Assembly (NCBI RefSeq): GCF_002443255.2
Contig: NW_019211460.1
Location: 30,276,836 to 30,340,835 of the forward strand
Source: Varroa destructor
Taxonomy: Eukaryota > Arthropoda > Arachnida > Mesostigmata > Varroidae
Reading direction: 5' to 3'
Length of the DNA: 64,000 nt
The stretch's first letter is position 1, and each line of letters opens with the position of its first letter. Below are positions 1 through 13,807 of the stretch, in pieces. A program made the position numbers and the translations under genes. The notes below the pieces were generated by a model. That model saw nothing but the letters and a program-made list of their open reading frames with translations. It was not told the DNA's origin and did no database searches.

Positions 1-3000
1 CGGGAATACTAATCGGATTGCGAATTGATGATTCCGGTTGCCACCCGGCAGCATCACTGGCAAATCGGTTTTGTTTTATCATAATGCCGTTACTTTTATG
101 AATTACTGTAGAATTCATGTTGTGTTTGTTATGTTTTTTCTTGTTGCTTTGTCTCTATCTAGTTTATCCATGAAGCGGTCTATAGGTGTGCGTACAAGGG
201 AGGACATGGAATATAGGGGTCTAGTATTCTTATCAGAGCTCACTTCAGGTATCCCGATTACGGGGACACCTTCCTGTTTGCTCAAAGGTTCAGTTATTTA
301 CTCAATCAGCCACTCAATCGGTTATTAATCCATATTCATATTTCTTTACACAGCTCCCCTCAATATATTCCACATCATTATTAGCATCTTCACCATTTTG
401 ATCACCAGAATTATCATCGTTTTCTATATATTGTGATGTATTATCGAGCCCGTAGATAATTGCTTCGGGTGAACGCAAGAAAACTTGTCTCTATGCGATT
501 AAGCCAGGCTCCTTTACCCAGAACGATGTGAAAGACCGATGTGAGTGTCTTTTGCAACGCATATCGATTGCTGAACTGGTCTTTGCTGTGTTCAAAAATT
601 TCCGATGCAGGTCGACGACCACACGGTCGAACAAAGCCAATCGCGTCAAATTTCGGTTAGCTTCTCTTTTTTAAATAAAGAAAAGCTTTTTCTCCAATTC
701 TACCAGCTTCAGTTCCGGTGACCCTTCGTAAGTCGTAACCATCGAACCACTTCCTCTTCTATACATTGTCCATATCTAACATCAGTACAACTGTTGCAAA
801 ACCCAACAGCAATATCCCTGAAACGCTATTAATTTACTGAACCGGATGCTCGGTTCAGCCTGTCAATTTCTAGCTCAGAATAAAGTATTGCCGACGACCC
901 GTCATCAACCAGTGGTTTAAGGCGGTTGTAAATGCGGTCTTGTTCCGCGGTGGAGGTATCGGCATCAAGTCATGTGTCTGAAACATCGGATCTACAACGG
1001 CTTCCCTAATCTAGAACAATTCGTTATTTTAGCTGGACCGTACTTCGACCGAGTCGGTAGGCGCTAACTCTTCATACCAGCAAAATGTCCAAACTAACGG
1101 GATTGCAGCATTCTCGGAAACGAACAATCCATAAGGACAGGCTCAACTGTACATTAAGCAGACGTTATCGCACGTCACGACATGTTGGGTAGGACCTTAA
1201 GTTACGCAGTGTGGCCTTCTTAGTAGCCATATCCAAGCAGATTCGCAAAAAAATCTACTCTCGCCCACTGGTACCCGAGTCAAACGGCATCACATCAATT
1301 TCAAGCAGCGGACCGCCTAGGTTCTGCCTCGAAGCTGTACAAAAGAAATCTCGTAAGGCGAAACGTTTGGCGTGTTCAGGGCTAAACGTATAGACCCACG
1401 AACAAATACGTATTCTGGATTGACTTTCCTATTCATCGTTTGCCACGGACAATAAACTCTACTACATAGAAGCCTGCGACTTGCACTGGCGAACCATAAC
1501 GGCTTCCCAATGCCTTCTAGCACTTCTGACCAATACTCGCTGACTTGCGCATATTGCGCAATATATTTTCGTTGCACAGCGATCGCTCTTCAGGTAGACT
1601 GTTGTCACTGTTTCTTATTTTCAATCTGCCTTTCCAAGCAAGTGAACAACCGTCGCCCTTCAGTCCAACAATTTTTGATGGGCGGTGACCGATCGGGCCC
1701 TAAATTTTACCCTAATAAAGCATATTCACGTTACACGATATTATTGATTCATTTTTTAAGCTTTATCTTTAATAATTAATAAGCATAAATGCCTACGCTT
1801 ATGTCGAATCTGTTTCAATGAACAATTCTGCATTAATATTTTTCAAGAGGAATATAATCGACAAATATAATGGCAAATATTAGCTAATGCAGCCTTATTT
1901 ACAATTTAACCGTATATATATAGTCTATTATATTGTACTCTACTTTCATGCGCCCAATGTCGTGCTAAAGAAATCGTAATTATTACAGACATCCTTCGTG
2001 AAATCTTGCTCATTGTTATGACAGAATTATGGTCTGAACGTATTTGATGCTTCGCTAACAAGTCATATTGCGACTGTGGCAAGCGGATTACTTGACTGTG
2101 TGCGCTTGAAATGAGCCAAGTGGCTCCAGGTAATGTTTTTTGTGATGCCAGATCATACGGTATTGTCGTAGGAACCTTTCGCACGATGTTCTAAAAGATG
2201 GCAATCGTAATGATTACCCATATCGATTATAGACTTATAGATTATGGACGATTATATTGTTGAGTCCATACTATTGTTATACATTTGAAAGTAGCTATGA
2301 TCATAGCAATTCTTGGTGCGGGCATAAATATTCATGTGTTCATATTGTATAGATTAATGCGCATACGAATTATAACATATGTACAACATAACCGGCCCAC
2401 TTTATTAGCCGCGGCGCCATCTGGTGCGGCATTACGTAATAATTTTTAGCTACACCGCCATCTAACGATCATTTTAACTATGAATCTTTCAATCAAAAAG
2501 ACATTGTATTATATCAACGCTGATCAGCAAGACATCTTTAGAAAGAATTCCCATTTCGAAGTAGCTTTACACAGATCACTAAACCAGTAATATTATGTCG
2601 CTTCAAGCCGAGTTTTCTAACTTTTTCATTGCATGCGAGTCTATTGACCATCGATGGAGGTTGCAATCCGATGAAAATTGGAAAATTTGTGTACTCATTA
2701 GAGTTCCAAATGTCTTCGGAGGTGTTCTTCAGATATTCCTATCTAAAATTGTTGTTATCGATCGCTGCAATGCACACTCACGAGAAAAAACTGTCAGATA
2801 ATTGTTGACCCTCAATATTTCGTTTGATCCACCTCCTTCTGAAACGATCATTCCCAGATACTTGCTAATTTCGATAATAGGTGCTGGAAAGTGCCTCAAA
2901 GTCGAAAAAGTTTAATCTGACAACGGCACTACACTGAGTAGTGGTTCACATATTTTTGCAAATATGTGCATGCATCGCTGCACTGCTACAAAAAGAATAG

Positions 3001-4863
3001 ATTTAAAGATGTCGCAGACATCAACCCCCCTCCCTTTCCTGGGGCTAGCAAATATCAAGGGCCATTAGTATTATTTTCGTATATCGGTTATTCTTTTACT
3101 CGCACTTACACTGTTTAATGTGACTTTGAATTGATCGAATTGGTTGGTACTTGTTTCGTCGCCAAAGCCAGCCTTTTCAGTGGGACCAGACAACTGAGCT
3201 GAGTGGAACTCAACGTCGTTAAAACAATTTTCTCATTTGTACTCATTTAACAATCAATTTAAAGCTTACCCACACGTAGTGATATTGGGTAAAAGAAAGT
3301 ACACAACTGGCCTATTAGGCATTTCAGGATATCGACATTGATTAGGGATCGATTCACCATCGCACCAAAATGGTAACAGATAAGGATAGTAAGTTCATGA
3401 ATATTCGCCTCAACGAATCAACTTCGTTCAGTTATCTGGATATCAGGTGTGAAATATAAATGTAACTGACAAAAGAACGCTTCTGCAGTTCGATAATAGA
3501 CTCATTTGATTCCGGAATTATTTCGTCTTTGTGCCACCACGCAGTGTGGCTAATACAAAAAACCTACAATATTTCCATGCATCATAACCCACATAGAGCC
3601 AATAGTTATGTCAGCCAGAAAGGGACATAATTATGGGAAGAAAGACAGCTTAACAATAATTATTTTTAAAAAGAGACTCATACTGCTATCCAGTGCATCT
3701 GAGGCATTTGGATACCCGATGTGGATTACCGAAAAATTATGCCCAAGCTTCGCTTCAACATTTGCAAAGGCAGCTTTTTTCAAAGCTGCAAAAATACAGT
3801 TTACTGCAAGTGCTTTAAGCAAACTGAGACTCGTTATTTTTGTCGATTATTGGCAGGTCCGCGCTTTATCATTCAGATCTCAATGAGCTATAATGCAAAG
3901 GATTTTTCTATTTTTTAGGTTCATTATTAGTCGAAATTTGCTGACTTAAACGCTCGTTTCCAATTTGGTTACTATTTATCGTAAAAAAGTCGCCTAGAAG
4001 ACTAAGTGTTTTATGACGCCAGATACTCTTGAACCGCTTCCAAGTAACACTACGGCTCTTAATATCTTTGTTTGTCTGTCTTCTATGATCGCATCCACCA
4101 TTTTACCATGTAAGTTCACACCTTTATAGCAAGCGATCCACGCAATACAAATCACTCGAAAAATAATAAATAATGGTAATAATAATTATAATGAGATAAT
4201 TTAAATAGGCTATGCACACAGTTAAATTTACCATCTCAGACCGTGAAATCAGTCTTGAGAAAAAGTCGTGTAATTGCGTGATTCGACTCAGGGGCTGCAG
4301 TGATCACTTAACCACTCCTTTCTAACATACTTAAAAGTAACACTGGATGATTGTACGTACAATTGAAGTGCTACCACACCTACAGATTGATTGCGTCGCT
4401 AAAGTCATTTGTCTTGTCAGTTCGATTATAGCTGAAGCCGAATAGGACTTTTGCTTTTTTCTGATAATTCACTCCGAGTTCAATTTGTCTAAAATGCGTA
4501 CGATTCATTAGTTCTTCCATACTTAGTTCCTACAATCCGTTTTTTTGTATGCCTATTTGTGTCATTTATGTTTGGTCATCATATCAGTAAATAGAAATCC
4601 CTAAATTCAAAGGCCTCACTCACAATGCCACACGGACTCGCGCGTGTTTCAAACGTGATAGATGCGTTAGCCATACCACACAGCCACGTCATTGGGATCA
4701 CGCTTCCTAATTGCATGAAGTGGTGTCCGCAAAACAGCTTTGGTGTAAGGGCTTCGTAGAGACTTCCCGTTCTGATTGGAAATTGTCACCGTCTTGACAC
4801 CGAGTCTCGTGGAAGACCATAGGCTACAATGGGTCGACAGGGGTATTGGAAATCGCCGACCCG
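1..4863. other. non-coding, AT-rich intergenic DNA
   Basis: No gene model could be supported here. Between about 480 and 1,580 the minus strand has richer base composition and several short protein-like frames, broken by stops in every frame and without good splice junctions, so this may be old pseudogene or transposon debris. The rest is AT-rich with only short chance reading frames. Confidence 0.5.
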
Positions 4864-5577
4864 CTACGCAATTTCAGGACTGTAACTGCGACTTCTCCGC
4901 ATTACGTTATCGGCCTTATAGAGATCACCTAAAGGAAGAGCAGAAGTAACTTCATGTTAAGCGGTGTAAGGGTATATGAAGTGTGGAACCGTGAACGCTT
5001 ACAAGCAAAAGTAAACGTAGCTATTCAAATTCTCTATTGATTCTAAATCTGCATGCATGTATCAATTAGATTAGGCTAGAGTGAACACTTTGAGCAAACA
5101 CGACGTAACTAATGTTACAAATTTGCCGGGTTCTATTGAGAACCAAAAATTCTTGGGCATTATAAAAACGATTATTTATACCTGCATCGAGAATTCTGTC
5201 CTTAAATGAAAGCGGCATCACGGGAGGACCAGAATTCACTAAGGAATGAAGTTTGATTTTGAGCTTGTCCATTAACAACTGCATTGCCGGCGTCGGGTTC
5301 TCCAAACCTATAATATTGTTCAATTATATTTTCATACCATTCGTCAAGGATCAAGCGCGAAAACCCTTTTTAAAGTTTAATTTAACATTAGCTTTATCAA
5401 AATCTTTATAATCAATAACTATACACATTGTCAACAACAGTGTAACGATTGTAGCTACAAAACGAACAAAAGATAAAAATTTCCTATTGTTAAAAAAGAC
5501 GGTCACTTACCGGACGGCTTGTGGTCGAAGCAGTTGAACATGGGGAAGGGATTAGAATTGTGACAGCCGTTCGCCAT
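4864..5577 (-). CDS. candidate three-exon small protein gene, unrecognised
   Basis: The proposed coding exons are 5511-5577, 5182-5307 and 4864-4928, giving 85 residues. Exon 1 starts at an ATG (MANGCHNSNPFPMF) and ends in phase 1 at a strong GTAAGTGA donor. Exon 2 follows a TTATAG acceptor and encodes GLENPTPAMQLLMDKLKIKL, then an SGPPVMPLSF motif, before a GTATAA donor, again in phase 1. Exon 3 follows a pyrimidine-rich CTTCCTTTAG acceptor and encodes DLYKADNVMRRSRSYSPEIA and a stop. That three independent exons join in phase is the main evidence. I do not recognise the family. A second acceptor just after the stop (TAG ending at 4864) would open a different frame to 4667 with a protein-like sequence (GVKTVTISNQNGKSLRS), so the real C-terminus may be longer. 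There is no signal peptide or obvious membrane segment. Confidence 0.42.
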
Positions 5578-8500
5578 AGGACTCGCGACCGAACTTATGC
5601 TGCGCGTCGAGCCTTATAAGTCGAAAGGTCGATGAGATCAAATAGCAAAGAATGTTCGATGACGATGGAAGAAGCAGGTGATGACGAGGCAGCGAAAACA
5701 TATACAGAAGTTTCAGATAAGAATAAACAAGATTTCTTACTTAGAATTCGTCCCTGGATTATATATCAGTTCGCTTCAATCAATGATTGTGTATTGAAAA
5801 TGTTGCAAATATAATGCTGACTATTAGTGGCTTCGACGACCCGATAAACATTGCATGCATATATTTCAACACGATCTATATATGCGGATCAATAATATTT
5901 AGACACCATGAGCACTGAGAATAAAAAATTACAAACATTTCTATACAAATTGTAATTGTTAACACCTCGTCTTCTGCAACTATTAGCTAAGTGACCTCCT
6001 CCCCCTAAACTCATCGACGTAACACTTTTCTGTTTCTCCCATGAATAGGAACCTTATGTGCTTAACGTCCGGTATAAAAGCCATTAGGTGCTATTTCAGA
6101 CGAGGTGTGCCTACGCCCGGACTTATCTGCGGAGTAGCGAACAGACCTTACATAAAAATTAAATGAAATTCGTTTTGTGGTGTGAAATGGGCTTTATTGT
6201 TACACTATGTTCAATTAAGGGATAAGGAGAAATAATTTTTTCAAAGAACAATAACTTTAAAAAAGGAGTTTTACCTGCTGTACACACTAATATATGCTGC
6301 TACTGCAGTTAAGAGGACGTACTAGTCAGGTATTTTAATGCAATAAGAACCCATCATAAAGTTATAATAATCCAATCCAGCCCGAATTGATTTAATTCTA
6401 TTGTTGTTATTATTATTGGATAAGCCGAATAGGCCTCCGGCTGTAACACTTGGAAGGTTACTGGCGCAAACCCCGCCAAGTACATATATACTAATGTAGG
6501 TTTGATTAAATAAAATAATTATATCCAGAATTCGTTGGCTAAATATATTACATTTGGGTAACTTTTCTGCAGACGAACATGAACGTTGTCGCCAACTCAA
6601 GTGAAATGGTCTAGCATTTCTGCAGATCAATGATATGTTTTTCCTTTTCGGTCTACTACAAATCCAAACCATTCGTATTTAGGCCACTGTTTTTATGTTC
6701 TAGTTTTAGTCTAGAAAGAATTTCCATCACACCAAGAGGCATCGTAAGGAAGAAAAGCTTCGTGCCTGAACACCTTATCGTTTAGATCAAGCACGCACCT
6801 TTTATGTAAGCCATTGCGATAGCATTCGGTGTATGTCCGACGTCAAGGTACCGGCGAAAGCAGCGCTAACATTTATTCAATCTACCAGTCTGAATGAGTG
6901 ACAGGTGCGTTCAGTAGCACTGTAGGGGATTTTTAGGGTTTTTGGGTCAGGTCGAGTACCATACAGTGCTCAGATTATTGGCGAGTAAACAGCAGGTAAG
7001 GTTTCCAGGCTTAAAGTGCAATTAGGTTCAATCTGATGTGGTCTTACATTGCATTCGCAGCTTATAGAGGTGCATATTGCATTCGCAACCTACGTTGTTT
7101 GTCTGTGCGTATGCGCAAAAATCAAATATATAATTGAAGGCTCATCTGCTATGATCTGATGTGGCTGAATTGTCAACAGAGTTTTTCAAAGAAGTGCCCG
7201 TGCAAAAATCCCTGTTGTCTTAAACGCAAACCCGCTAAAAGTCGAGGTGGCGGCGAGAATGGTACTTTTGACCAGAGCACAACATTGCGAAGATCGATTT
7301 AAGCTTGGTCCAACGGTGTCATGCAACTGAGGCAATATGTGGAAAAAAGCATTTGAAAAACGATCTCTAGAGGGAATGAACTGTGACTATAGTTGCGTTG
7401 CTAAGGCAAACAAGCTACGCACAACAACTTTATGGATACGAGAAAAAGAGAAGAGCAGAGCGGCGGACAGATTAACAGAATAGTTTGCGAACAAAGAAGC
7501 TGAAAGGAAAACAACTGAATGTCAAATTATAATGAAATTATTTATTCAAACTTATATACAAAGAACCAATCTTATTAACTATATATTTTGTACACATATA
7601 TGTAAAGAACTGAAAATTATTATATACGTACAGTTCAGTTAACAAGGACGATGAGCATAAGCCCATTCGCAATGAAGACCTTCCATTCGACTTACTGTGT
7701 TTTCTTCAACCTGCTTTTATACTAAGCTAGTTAAACCTATTCTACCCGAACTTAAGAAACCGGCGTATACACAGCTCGTTTAGAAGACTACATAAAGAAT
7801 TACGATTCACTGCACTTTAACGACGATTAACAAACTATGTTACCGTAAGTCAAAACGTCCTTTAGCGTTTGTCTGCCGAGACATGCTCGACCTCAGTTCA
7901 TTAGCCTCGACTTCAGTTCATTAGCCTCGACGTTTGTTCAACTTAGCTGAATAATATTCGGTTTAGTTTTATCTGTTCGACGGTTTATGCCGTTATGCTT
8001 CCTACATTTTTACAATTCCACTGAAATTGCAGATAAATCTGCTGGTACTGGCTAATTATTATAAACGCTTCTGTAGATAGACACATCGCAATGGATACCG
8101 TTGTACACCAGTGTTTAATAGAATACTATATTGTACTAACCGCCAACAAGCGACTGGAATTCTATCGAAGCGTCTTGTTCTACTCACTGTCAACAGGTTG
8201 ATCTTAATGGTTATAGTTCATTATTGATGTAAATCATAAGCAACTGTGACAATCCACACACCTTCTGTATCTAGAGCGATGAGTCTCACTTATCGAGAAA
8301 AATACGATTACAGTCGACAGAGAGCACACATCTAAAACCAGAAAACTTGCGCATTTGACATAACGTCGTCATTTGGTGGTCTGCCGGATCCTACTCATCG
8401 CTCTCCGAAACCGTTTATCGAACTTATTATAGTTAAAATCAGGTAGTCTTGAACTAAATCTAAGAAGCCGTAGGTGCTGCAAGCAAATGCACTCCACATC

Positions 8501-8986
8501 ACTAGCAATAGCGGTAGCATAGAATTTCCCTGATCAGTATTGTTCTGTACGGCATTGTGACCCTCACTCATCACAGGTATTCTTTCTAGACGCAAAATAA
8601 GTTCTCGTTTCAAATATGACTGTCTTAACTTTTCTTCATCGAAACAACCTTATGGGGGAAACTCTCGCTTCTATTGAACTACTCCGTATTAAAAAATGCA
8701 GGAGCAGTATAGTTAGATAATCGCGTAGAAACGATTACCTGCAACTTGACAGAGATCACAGCAAGCGCAATACAACAAATCGTAATATTTTGTGCCCCTA
8801 AAATAAAAGGATTCAGTGAATCACATTTGAGTGAGCAAGGACCGTTACAACAACTGGAAAACATAACTGCTAGCGTATATTATAACTTCGAAACGAAAAC
8901 AAAGCCGGCGTTAATAGCCAAATCTAGGCCTTGCGTAATTCGCATCAACTTGGGTTCGCTCTCTTCACGCCTCCTTACTTGCTGTC
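5578..8986. other. intergenic and VRK 3' flanking DNA
   Basis: AT-rich sequence without a supportable gene. It holds a 20-bp tandem duplication at 7891-7930 and the region downstream of the kinase stop codon, where the 3' UTR must lie. I saw no clear minus-strand AATAAA close to the stop. Confidence 0.45.
7891..7930. repeat. 20-bp tandem repeat, two copies
   Basis: Two adjacent 20-bp units differ at a single base (CCTCAGTTCATTAGCCTCGA then CTTCAGTTCATTAGCCTCGA). A partial TCGAC lies on each side. It is a local slippage-type duplication with no evident function. Confidence 0.9.
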
Positions 8987-11900
8987 TTATTTCGAATTGC
9001 TAACCTCGGTAAGGGGCAGCCTTCGATTTCTTAACGACATACCTGCCACATCAACGGAAATTTGTTGACCATTCCCGTTCTTAAATCGAACACACCTCAA
9101 GCTGCTTTTTTTTGTCACTCCTCGACTACACGAGCCAGACTCTTTGTGACCAGACTCTTTACAGAATTTCGACTGCATTGGGCCACTATTGTTTCGTTTT
9201 TGCTCATTTTTTGTACCCCCACTATTGTTTTTTAGTTGCGGCTGTTTGGCCTCTTTCGACGACCGCTCTGTGGCTGTTTTACCATTTACTGCAGTGTGAC
9301 TGTGACCATGCCCATTCAAATAGTTGCTGTTTGCACCGGCTGTCTTATCGGCCCCTGAAGTTCTTATCGTGACCATCCCGCTTGCCTCAACTTGTTCCCT
9401 AAGGGTTCGACGCCTAGTCTGTCGCGTGACTGGCGGATTCGTCAAGTCTGTCGCCAATACCCGATTTTTCCCCTCTTGTTGTACGACGTTATTGTGAGAA
9501 ACATTAGCCGCTACTAACGCCGTGTTCGCAGCCACCCGTGCATTTCTATTCTGTTTGAGTTTCTGATGCCTTTGGACTTTCCCCGTCCCCTGAAATTGCG
9601 CCGCTGTGCGCCGTGCCATCCTTCGCCTACTGCTAATATTACACCTTTTATCCGCAATAATCCCAGTACCCAGCCATGTGTCTTTTCCCACCAAATTGGT
9701 GTTTTTAGCCTTTTGCACGACAGCCTTGCCTCTAGCATCTTTAGTAATTCTTCCTAAGCGGGCGGCTGACACGACAGCGGCGGTATTTTCGACCCTAGCA
9801 GCGGTTTCGCCCATTTGGCGAAGTTCGTTTCTGGCCACGTTCATCAAGTGTTCCCTCTGGAGTTCGTACGCCCTTTGTGCTTCCCGCAGCTCAAACAAGT
9901 TGATGCGGCGAGCCTCCTTGGTGTCGTGGTCGATCATAAGCAGGGTAGGACCCTGCGGTACCTCTTGATCTTGCGAGGGTGGATAATGATGCCTACCAGT
10001 CCTGCGGCCGCTGCTTTGCCGCGAGTCGAAACAGCTCCGTTTCACAGATGAGGGCCTGTCGCTCAGCGAACTGTCATTGTCGTCATCATCCGACGTGCTC
10101 GCAACGGCTTCCGCGTGCGTTCCAGCAGCGGCGTTCGTGGTACGACGCCTTAAGCGAGTTGCCGCCACCGAACCACTTGATGAACCCGACAGTGATGCCT
10201 AAAAATGCGCGTGACCGTTAGACAAACGATGAGCATTAACAAAGTTATACAAATAACTAAATTTGATCATAGATACCTTCATATCTATATATTAGACACT
10301 GCCAGTGCTCTTACGTAGTATACCGATTTCAAATATACCGAAAAAAGACGGTCAAATGGCGTGACTCCCTAAATGACATGAAATAGGCGTATTACTGTTG
10401 TTTGTGGCGTCTTCATAGTAGAGGTATATTTACCTGACTCTCCTGTTCCACACGCATGCGTTTTTCCTTCTCAAGTCGAAAGCTTTTTCGGCATTTTCGT
10501 TTGCTTTGTATACGGACGATGCCCCCTTCAAACTGAAGCTGCATATCGTGTCGGAAGCCGCTTTTTAGGATTGCCTGAAGCACAAGCACTGTACTTTTGA
10601 GCAGATATCAACCTGGTTGGTACCTAAACCAAGTCCAGTGCGAAGTCTACTAATCCTGCGTCACATTTCTAATTTAAATAGGATGCGGTTGTTTACTTCC
10701 ATACTTAATGATGAAAAAACTGTTGAGAATCGTAAAGCATTTTATAAGAATGGCACTTTACTCAGCTCCTCACCTGTTTAAACATTTCACGACAAAGCTC
10801 GTAATTAGGCTTCTCGTGAAAGTCGAGTCTGGCGACATAATTAGCAAACTCTAAAATGTAGGGAGGCGCACCTTTCCTGTAATTTTAACAAGCATCAGCA
10901 GCAATACGTCAAGGTAACTATCTGAATCGGTTCCTATAGCGACCGGTGAAAGTTGCTATCTTGGTTGGAAGGAACGTTGGATGATTAATCAGTTTTCACA
11001 ATGACGCGGTTCACAATGTCAGAGCATTCTACGACCTAACCGATCGCGCGTATAAACGTACATACATATGACAAATTATCATTTGATGAACTGGGACGAT
11101 TATGTTAGCAAACAAGAGCGTTGCATTCGAGGTTTAAAAAACATAATTCAACACCCGACCCACTCCAGCGAGATGACTGTACGTAATACTTGATTTAACA
11201 TACAACCTTGTGTGGCAGGTTCATATAATCCTCGTAAATTTAGGAGGTTTTTAACTGAGATGGTGTTTTACACAAAATATAAAACGGTTCCACTAGTAAA
11301 TCCTAGTTGAATCTCTTTGTCTTATTTTTTCAAAGTGAAAACGAATCTATAGAATACATTATACGAATCCCTGCATATCTAACGATGATATCAGCAGTTT
11401 TTCTAACAAAAAAGACCTGGACATAACTGGATTAATTACTTAATGTTTAAAGTGTGGTTGCACTGAATTCAGTGAAACAATTGCATAATGCACATAAAAT
11501 ACACGGAGAACATTTTTTAAGGGATACCTAACAGTATTAGAGGAAACGCAACAAACCTTCCAAAGCAAACCACCATTAGTTCTTGCGGATCCCGCATATA
11601 AATTTCCTTTTGGCTGGCAATTTCTTCCGCATCTTCGCGGTTCGATGACCATGGTAATTTTCCTGAGATCCAATAGATCAGATTGTACAATAACACCTAA
11701 AACCATCATTAAAGTTGTTCTTAATATTGCCCGTATCACTCTAAATTCTTCTTAGTTCTGGACTGCAAGACTAACAACAGCTATTTTGTAGACAGCATCT
11801 GTTTATAGACAACGAAACTTTAATCCACTACGTTTGTATAACGATTTATACGCTAATGCTGCATTCGCTTAGTTGCACGATGAAACATCTAGGCTACCTC

Positions 11901-13807
11901 GAGATCGCTGCGGCGAGAATGCGCGCCAAGGTGACCGTCTCGTGAGGTGAATTCAATCGTACCGTCGTGAGCCCGCCGAAGATCCTCTTTTAACTCTTTG
12001 TGAACTTCGTAACCCGACTCATAAACGAAATACCGACACGCGAGGCCAAAGTCGACGAGATAGATCTTGTTCGGATCGTCAAAACCAAGCAAAAGATTCT
12101 GCGCCTTAACGTCCTTGTGCACATAGCCGTGAAAGTGCACGTACTCGAGAATGTCCGTCACTCGAATAGCTACCGTCAGTGCCGTTTTCAACGGCATCCG
12201 TCCCTCGTTAACACCGAGGATTGTCTGTGATCAAAGGAACAATATTAACATGGTAATAAACCGTTTCATTGAGCATCCGTGTTCATTGCGAAGTGAATAA
12301 TGATACTCGTTTAGTAAATAACAAGCCTACTTTTGCAATACAAAGTAAACGAACAATATAGAATATTACGCAGATGTATTGAGCCTTCTCTAGAGTCAGG
12401 AGTAAAAGCTAAGAAGAAGTAGAAGTAGTTGTTTCTCAAGGTAAGAGTAGTTTCTCATATAGCACAATACCTTCAATATAATAATTTACCTGTAGATCCG
12501 TTCCAAATCGGTCGATGACAATAAACCGATATCTCTGCCGGCGGAACACAAAGGAACCTGATCCATGAAGGCGTGGCATACCAACATAGTCGAGCCCTCT
12601 CTGCCGTTGCCACTCCTCCACTAAAATGAATTATCAAAATGAACAAGGAATGTAATGCTCAGTATTAAAGTTAGCCCCTGGGAATTAACGTGAAGAGTAG
12701 TCAACAATTCTATTAGTTTCCGTTTCGTTTAACTGAATATAAGGAATGTACGTGCAAAATATCCATTATTTAACTAGAAATAATTTATATACGTAACTTC
12801 ATTATAAACTTCGAACTTACTTTTGTCTAATTTGGCACATCGATGGTAAAAATGCATCTCTGTGAACAGCGACCCATTATCGTGAGGTTCCACTTTAATG
12901 GCCATCCGTGTGTCCTCGGGGACACCCAGCCCGCGTTCCAATAAACCCGAATTCGCCTCGCACGCTAGAAAACAATACGAATATGTAGTTAGTGCGACAG
13001 GCCAGTTAATCACTATAACAAATTTATTACTTACATCCGCAAAAAGTTATGATATCAGATTCACAAACGGTTAGTGAACATTGCAATATGCATTACTAAT
13101 TCGAGAAGTTTCTAAATTAAGCACACTGAATCTTTTGTCCTCTTACTCTATAATCGACCAATTGTAAACTACATTGTGTCTACCAACAATCATGTCATGC
13201 ACTTGATGCAAAGTATAACTGAAATATATCCTTAATAAACAAAATATTTTTTAACGCTAACTCAATAGAATCAACCACTTGTTGCTACCGAATAACACAA
13301 GTCTCAGTGATCGAAAATGGCTAACTCAACGTAAAAAATGTTGTGAATGGTCAATGATGTCATCAAGGCTTTTAATTTACGAAGAACGAAAATCAACAAA
13401 AGTTACGTTAATATACGTATTGCGTACATTAATTTAGGTCCATAAAAAAATCAGCGGACTTTATTAATAGATGGCCTCCGAAAACAATTAAAATTGTAAA
13501 TCATTGTTTAATTCTCGCCGAACATACTTTCCGGTACGCTTCGGGTTCGTCTCTATGTGTATATTAACGAATTCGCCCTTACGTAAATCAGATTTCGTGT
13601 GTCCAGAAAAATGTTAAAGTACAACTACCTCGTCTATCAAAATAATTGATTAAACTATAGCAACTAGTTGAACAAATTTATATACTAACCTAAATAGATA
13701 GAACCAAATCCTCCCGATCCAATATGCGCTCCAATGCGCCAATGAAGACTTCGCACATCGGTTACCACCACACCCGACAAATTCAGCGGCTGCGTCGCAG
13801 AAGACAT
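8987..13807 (-). CDS. VRK1: vaccinia-related serine/threonine kinase (VRK1/ballchen type)
   Basis: Eight coding exons, 13690-13807, 12821-12964, 12490-12620, 11898-12224, 11557-11696, 10774-10876, 10434-10574 and 8987-10198, join in phase across GT-AG introns into 771 residues. The kinase fold is complete: glycine loop IGSGGFG at 29-35, lysine in MAIKVE at 63, helix-C glutamate in LFTEMHFY at 75, catalytic loop HKDVKAQN at 167-174, DFG at 189-191, the family signature HDGTIEFTS near 217-225, and SRRSDLE into the helix with ISGKLPW near 250-256. This order and the HDGTIEFTS block identify a VRK. VRK1 and fly ballchen phosphorylate chromatin proteins, notably BAF and histone H2A, in the nucleus. 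Human VRK1 is about 400 residues; here a 403-residue final exon adds a low-complexity tail with an acidic DDDDND patch, basic clusters (TRLRRR, SSRRRMARR, TRQTRRR) that look like nuclear localisation signals, and a TSR/N-rich remainder. The ATG lies in the first recognised exon; a non-coding 5' exon cannot be excluded. Confidence 0.93.

Noticed and set aside
480..1580. Possible minus-strand gene or transposon
   Set aside because: Short protein-like frames are present (for example AEQDRIYNRLKPLVDDGSSA) but are interrupted by stops and shifts without usable splice sites, and no transposase or reverse-transcriptase motif was seen.
9606..9968. 120-codon plus-strand frame inside the VRK final exon
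   Set aside because: Antisense shadow of a confirmed coding exon; no splice context or recognisable domain.
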